This document shows positions 41,989-45,909 of a DNA stretch of 45,909 nucleotides, in pieces. Source of the stretch: Acidimicrobiales bacterium (lineage in GTDB: Bacteria > Actinomycetota > Acidimicrobiia > Acidimicrobiales > UBA8592). How positions within the stretch are numbered: position 1 is the stretch's first letter; each line of letters starts with the position of its first letter. The notes under the pieces were generated by a model that was not told the DNA's origin, made no database searches, and was given only the letters and a program-made list of their open reading frames with translations. The stretch is taken from the NCBI GenBank assembly GCA_013912105.1, contig JACERY010000014.1:1-45909 (forward strand), read 5' to 3'. The translations under genes were made by a program, and so were the position numbers.

Positions 41989-43521
41989 TCATAAATCTCT
42001 AAGTTCACGCTTTAGTATTTTCCCTGTTGATGCTTTTGGTAATTCTGAAACAAAACTTACGTACCTAGGTTTTTGATAACTTGCGAGGTTTCGCTTTGCT
42101 TCGCTAATAATTTCTTCTTCAGTTATGGAAAATCCTGGCTTGAGAACGACGAATGCCTTAACTGATTCTCCCCACTCTTCATCAGGTACCCCTATTACTG
42201 CCACCTCTAGAACCGCTTCATTGAGTCCGATTGCCTCTTCTACCTGTATCGAATATATGTTCTCGCCCCCAGAAATAATCATGTCTTTCGCTCTGTCAAC
42301 TATGAAACAATACCCTTCCTTGTCCCACGTAGCTATATCTCCTGTCCACATCCATCCATCTCTTATTGTTTGGGCGGTCAAATCTGGTCGGCCGTAGTAT
42401 CCAATCATGTTTGCGTTTGACCGAACGATAATCTCTCCCGGCGTTTTACTGTCTTGAGGGACAATTTTTCCATTAGAGTCGACGATTCTAATGGAAGTCA
42501 CAAACCCTTCTCGCCCGCAAGATCTCAATCGTTCGGGATGGTAGTTATCCCTTATAGCACGGAGATGATCTTCTTGACTAAGGAATGTCATCGTTGTTCC
42601 TTCAGTCTGGCCATATCCTTGAATCAAAGTACATGGGAATGAATCCAGTGCTTCTTTTATAACCCGTGTCGGCATGGGCCCTCCACCATATTGAATATTT
42701 CTCAATGAACTCAGATCATACGAATTGAAATTATCAACAGCCATCATCCAATTAAGCATTGTAGTAACTCCAAGAAATGCTGAAACACTTTCTGCTTCGA
42801 TCAGATCTAGTGCAAGCTTCGGTTCAAAATTCATTAATACTAAGGGGCAGCCATGAGCATGGTAGTTCATTGCTAATACAACGGGAATGTGAAACATTTG
42901 CCCGGTCAGCATGTAAACGTCAGAAGGAACAATCCTTTCTGCAACTGTCTGATTTTGCATTCCGTACCAAACACTCTTATGCGAATGCAAAGCCCCTTTA
43001 GATTCTCCAGTCGTACCACCCGTGTAAAGGATAAAGAAACTATCGCTTGATATTATTTCTTTACAGACTGCTGGCTCGCTAGTATCTGATTTCTCTAAGA
43101 CTGTTTCAAAGGAACCATCTCCTTGCTCCCCGTATTCCAGCCAACACTCAACCAGACCTGCGCCTATTTTAAGCTCATTAGTTAAACCATTAAAAAATGA
43201 TTCTGTTACTACAATTTTTGGTTTACCATTTTCTATGATTTTAAGTAATTCTTTTGATGACAGTCTCCAATTCATTGGTTGAGCTATCAGTCCTGAGCGA
43301 CCGCAAGCATAGAAAATAGCTAAATGTTCTATGGAGTTTCGACTGAGAATTCCTACTCGATCTCCTTTGTTTGCTCCTAAATCTATAAACGCATTAGCAA
43401 TCTGATTGACCATTTGGTCAAGTTCAGCGAAAGAGATTCTCTTTTTATTACTTTCGTCATAGACTGCGGTCTTCTTTGGGGTTAGCCGGGCCCATTTTTG
43501 AGGAATTAAACCGATATTCAT
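41989..43521 (-). CDS. AMP-dependent acyl-CoA synthetase/ligase
   Basis: 510 residues. Motifs: FILYTGGTTGESKGALHSH (TGGTTGESKG replaces TSGTTGxPKG), GYGQTEGTTM, WMWTGDIATWD, VDRAKDMIISGGENIYS and the C-terminal STGKILKRELRDL with the catalytic Lys. The complete hinge and terminal Lys make it a probable fatty or aromatic acid-CoA ligase. Last gene of the minus-strand group MFS - SDR - ligase; 9 bases after the SDR. Convergent with the selenoprotein-like gene (15-base gap). Confidence 0.92.
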   Translation of the reverse strand: MNIGLIPQKWARLTPKKTAVYDESNKKRISFAELDQMVNQIANAFIDLGANKGDRVGILSRNSIEHLAIFYACGRSGLIAQPMNWRLSSKELLKIIENGKPKIVVTESFFNGLTNELKIGAGLVECWLEYGEQGDGSFETVLEKSDTSEPAVCKEIISSDSFFILYTGGTTGESKGALHSHKSVWYGMQNQTVAERIVPSDVYMLTGQMFHIPVVLAMNYHAHGCPLVLMNFEPKLALDLIEAESVSAFLGVTTMLNWMMAVDNFNSYDLSSLRNIQYGGGPMPTRVIKEALDSFPCTLIQGYGQTEGTTMTFLSQEDHLRAIRDNYHPERLRSCGREGFVTSIRIVDSNGKIVPQDSKTPGEIIVRSNANMIGYYGRPDLTAQTIRDGWMWTGDIATWDKEGYCFIVDRAKDMIISGGENIYSIQVEEAIGLNEAVLEVAVIGVPDEEWGESVKAFVVLKPGFSITEEEIISEAKRNLASYQKPRYVSFVSELPKASTGKILKRELRDL

Positions 43522-43530
43522 CTAATTAAC

Positions 43531-44361
43531 TCACAGGCCTGATTTACCCGCTTCGCGTTGAAAAGGCATTGGTTCAGAGTGTGGTGGGTCATTTGGCGTT
43601 GAACCAGTCGTCACTCCCCCGTCAACAACTAGACAATGGCCATTGGTATTTCCAGATTCATCTGACGCCAAATATAAGGCAGCATTTGCAACATCAATTG
43701 GAAGTCCTGGTCGGTTTAGAATAGGTGATTTTGATCTCACAACTTCTGTTACTTCTTTCAGGTTATTGTGGTCATCCATATACGCAGCCGCAACTAGTGG
43801 AGTAACAGTTGATCCAGGTGCTATGCAATTTACTCTGATTCCTGAACGGCAAAGTTCAGCAGCAACATTTTTAGTTAGCCCTACCACACCATGTTTTGCA
43901 GCAGCATATACATGGGGACCTAGGCCTCCAGTAACGCCAGCAGTGCTAGCAATATTAATGATTACTCCGGATTTATTCTCTTGCATATACTGGGCGGCGT
44001 ATTTAATCCCTAGAAATGTTCCGAACAAAAGAATATCTAAAGTGACTTTAAACTCTTCGGCAGGAATCGTTGCTATTGGTCCGCGATTTCCTACAATTCC
44101 AGCATTATTCATAACTATATCTATTTTTCCAAACTCGTTGTTTGTATAAGCCATTAGAGATGCTACTGATTCTTCTTTGGTTACATCACAGTGCTGGAAC
44201 CGAGCGTTTGGGCCGAGTTCTTCCGCTAATTGAGCACCACGTTCATCTTGGATATCGCCTATTACGACGTAAGCGCCTTCCTCGACAAACCGCTTAGCTG
44301 TAGCTTCACCAATACCTGATGCGGCACCAGTAATAACAGAAACCTTTCTATCAAGTCTCAT
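43531..44361 (-). CDS. SDR-family oxidoreductase
   Basis: 276 residues from ATG 44361, which shares a base with the stop of the MFS gene (TGATG) and has AAGGGGG before it; the TTG one codon upstream is less likely. Motifs: VITGAASGIGEATA, NNAGIVGN, NIASTAGV with the catalytic Ser, YAAAKHG (YxxxK) and CLVVDGGVTTGS. The proline-rich C-terminal tail after the SDR core is unusual but short. Coupled to the transporter, so it probably acts on the imported or exported compound. Confidence 0.92.
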   Translation of the reverse strand: MRLDRKVSVITGAASGIGEATAKRFVEEGAYVVIGDIQDERGAQLAEELGPNARFQHCDVTKEESVASLMAYTNNEFGKIDIVMNNAGIVGNRGPIATIPAEEFKVTLDILLFGTFLGIKYAAQYMQENKSGVIINIASTAGVTGGLGPHVYAAAKHGVVGLTKNVAAELCRSGIRVNCIAPGSTVTPLVAAAYMDDHNNLKEVTEVVRSKSPILNRPGLPIDVANAALYLASDESGNTNGHCLVVDGGVTTGSTPNDPPHSEPMPFQREAGKSGL

Positions 44362-45539
44362 CAATCCCCCTTATAGTTATTTTGGCTATCTATATTTCCT
44401 GCCTTATACCAAGCGTATACAGCAGCAAGTAGCAAGACAGCAGTCCCTGCCCAAGGATAGGCAAAGCTGCCAGTCCAGTCCACAATAAATCCGAATAAAG
44501 CTGGGGATGCGAGGGCACCAAGATAATACCCAGTCATTGTTATCCCAGTAGCTTTACTTATGGAAAGTGGGGCTTTGTCAACAACGCATGCATGCATAGT
44601 GCCGATAGAGGCTAATTGGGCAGAGACACCAATTATTCCTCCAAGTAGGACTATCCATACACCTAAGATGAGTCCAAGGATGATAAACCCAGTTGCAATC
44701 GCAGAAAGGAATAGAAGAAACATAATTAGCCGTATGCGTTTTTCAGCCCCAATCTTATCTGCATAGATACCATTTAAAGTCATTCCAATAACACCGCAGA
44801 AGCATGCTATGGATGTTATGGCTCCAGCTAAACCCGATGTTACGTCCAACGAATCTTCTAGATACGAGACTATCCAAGAGTAGAAAGGTTGCGAGCCCGC
44901 TATTAGCAAGAATGAAGCTATACCAAACCAATAAAACTTGGGAGGGAGATCCACCGTAATAGCTGTTTTACCTACCCGTACTCTCTCATCTGGGACTACA
45001 ATTAGTGCTGATACACCGACAACGAGAGCAATAACCCCGTTGACTATTAATATGCTTTCCCAGTCCCACTTTTCCGCTGACCACGGTCCTATTGCTGAGG
45101 CAATTGTTGCCATGAAGGGAACCCCTGCAGTTTTAACAGACATAGCTAAGGTCCGCTGGCTTTCTGAAACAGCTTTACCGATAGCAGCATTTGTTCCGGT
45201 ATTTGAAAGCCCGTAGGCTCCCCCCGCTATTAAGCTAGAAATTAACCACATTTCATAACTGCTTAAAGCTGCTATGAGAAATGAGCATATAGCAACCGCT
45301 AGCATGTCAACGAAAATAACTTTTCTTGGGCCAAATCTTTCCGTTATTTTTCCAGTAAGTATGGATCCAATCCCGGTAGCTCCGAAATATATTCCAACGA
45401 TTAAACCGATTTTACCTTTTGAAACACCCAGGTCTTCGCTGAGAATAGTTGCGAGAAATCCGGGGAAAAAACCTAGTGAAGCTCCGATTCCTACGCTTCC
45501 AGCCGATACTGTTATGAGCGCTTTTTCACTAGTTTTCAT
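44361..45539 (-). CDS. MFS transporter
   Basis: 392-residue inner-membrane protein with about twelve hydrophobic segments. The loop 2-3 motif of the superfamily is seen as GKITERFGPRKVIF, and a related motif in the second half as GIYADKIGAEKRIR. MFS_1-type, probably proton-coupled, for a small organic compound. The frame starts at ATG 45539. Downstream SDR and ligase are translationally linked, suggesting a three-gene uptake-and-activation operon. Confidence 0.92.
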   Translation of the reverse strand: MKTSEKALITVSAGSVGIGASLGFFPGFLATILSEDLGVSKGKIGLIVGIYFGATGIGSILTGKITERFGPRKVIFVDMLAVAICSFLIAALSSYEMWLISSLIAGGAYGLSNTGTNAAIGKAVSESQRTLAMSVKTAGVPFMATIASAIGPWSAEKWDWESILIVNGVIALVVGVSALIVVPDERVRVGKTAITVDLPPKFYWFGIASFLLIAGSQPFYSWIVSYLEDSLDVTSGLAGAITSIACFCGVIGMTLNGIYADKIGAEKRIRLIMFLLFLSAIATGFIILGLILGVWIVLLGGIIGVSAQLASIGTMHACVVDKAPLSISKATGITMTGYYLGALASPALFGFIVDWTGSFAYPWAGTAVLLLAAVYAWYKAGNIDSQNNYKGD

Positions 45540-45588
45540 ATAATTGACGCATTGCTAAAGTAGTTGCTTCTAGCTTTTTTAGTCTTCA

Positions 45589-45909
45589 TCATTTCAGCTG
45601 TGTTGCAATTTCTTCACGAAGCTTAATTTTTTGAATTTTAGTTGCTGACATCGGCCACTCTGTTACAAACCGGACGTAACGCGGTACTTTGAAACTTGCG
45701 AGTTTGCCATTACAAAAAGCAACGATTTCCTCTTCGGTAGCACTCATTCCCTCTTTCAATTGAATAAACGCTGCAGGAACTTCTACATATTTATTATCAG
45801 GAGCAGAAACGACTTGAGCTAATTGAACTGCAGGATGATGTGATAGAAAGCCTTCGATTTCTGCAGCAGCAACATTTTCTCCACCCACTTTAAGCATGTC
45901 TTTAATACG
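45589..45909 (-). CDS. AMP-dependent acyl-CoA ligase, C-terminal domain (5' part outside window)
   Basis: The frame is open to the last base (RIKDMLKVGGENV), so the N-terminal domain lies to the right of the window. Visible are the A8 hinge and C-terminal domain ending SATKIQKIKLREEIA, with the catalytic Lys. Closely parallels the C-terminus of the ligase at 25607 (shared KDMLKVGGENV, VEVEG/AEIEG, ASFK[IV]PR and EWPM[GS]ATKI), so the two are paralogues. ATG 45897 is internal and not a real start. Confidence 0.9.
   Translation of the reverse strand, partial: RIKDMLKVGGENVAAAEIEGFLSHHPAVQLAQVVSAPDNKYVEVPAAFIQLKEGMSATEEEIVAFCNGKLASFKVPRYVRFVTEWPMSATKIQKIKLREEIATQLK

Overview
The window looks like a chromosomal segment of a marine or other aquatic actinobacterium, most likely of the Acidimicrobiia type. 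The reasons are the long actinobacterial form of 2-isopropylmalate synthase (LeuA) with a leucine leader peptide, a LeuRS with KMGKS instead of KMSKS, an F420-type flavin/deazaflavin oxidoreductase, a MenB very close to the mycobacterial form, and dense catabolic gene sets (P450, CaiB-type CoA transferases, MaoC hydratases, SDRs, acyl-CoA ligases). Base composition is clearly AT-rich for an actinobacterium. The taxonomic call is inference. I see no rRNA or tRNA gene, CRISPR array, insertion sequence or phage gene, and no stretch over 300 bases without a gene.

Layout. 1-6002 is mostly housekeeping: the 3' part of leuS, an AhpD-like gene interrupted by an in-frame TGA, a membrane-anchored J-domain protein, a zinc-ribbon protein, murF and a secreted M23 peptidase with a long coiled coil. 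6095-13257 is mixed metabolism: a 2OG-Fe(II) oxygenase, an ABM-domain protein, menB, two cytochromes P450 around a RidA-family gene, an SDR and an enoyl-CoA hydratase. 13302-15106 is leuA with a 15-residue leucine-rich leader peptide and a hairpin. 15136-33047 is a CoA-based catabolic island: two family III CoA transferases, three MaoC-like proteins, one acyl-CoA dehydrogenase, two amidohydrolases, four SDRs, two acyl-CoA ligases, an FAD oxidoreductase, a VOC protein, a PhyH dioxygenase and an EamA transporter, mostly in translationally coupled operons. 33169-36457 holds an enoyl-CoA hydratase, an acyl-CoA ligase and an unrecognised, internally duplicated protein. 36605-41973 is a LivK-H-(MG fusion)-F ABC uptake operon with a good sigma70-like promoter, ending in a second AhpD-like gene with an in-frame TGA. 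41989-45909 (minus) is an acyl-CoA ligase, an SDR, an MFS transporter and the C-terminus of another acyl-CoA ligase.

Main point of interest: two separate AhpD/carboxymuconolactone-decarboxylase-family genes (1452-2321 and 41491-41973) each carry a single in-frame TGA exactly where the second cysteine of the redox CxxC motif belongs. The frame stays open on both sides. Each TGA is followed, 12-17 nt later, by a 7-bp hairpin with a five-base loop of the form CGNGA. This fits bacterial selenocysteine insertion (bSECIS) and makes both genes probable CxxU selenoproteins that an ordinary gene caller would truncate or miss.

How the genes work together (inference): the transporters bring in carboxylic or branched substrates. 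The ligases and CoA transferases activate them. Dehydrogenase, hydratase and SDR steps carry out beta-oxidation-like degradation, and P450, PhyH and 2OG oxygenases add entry oxidations. The selenoproteins would handle peroxide or disulfide stress from this oxidative metabolism. The actual substrates cannot be read from the sequence.
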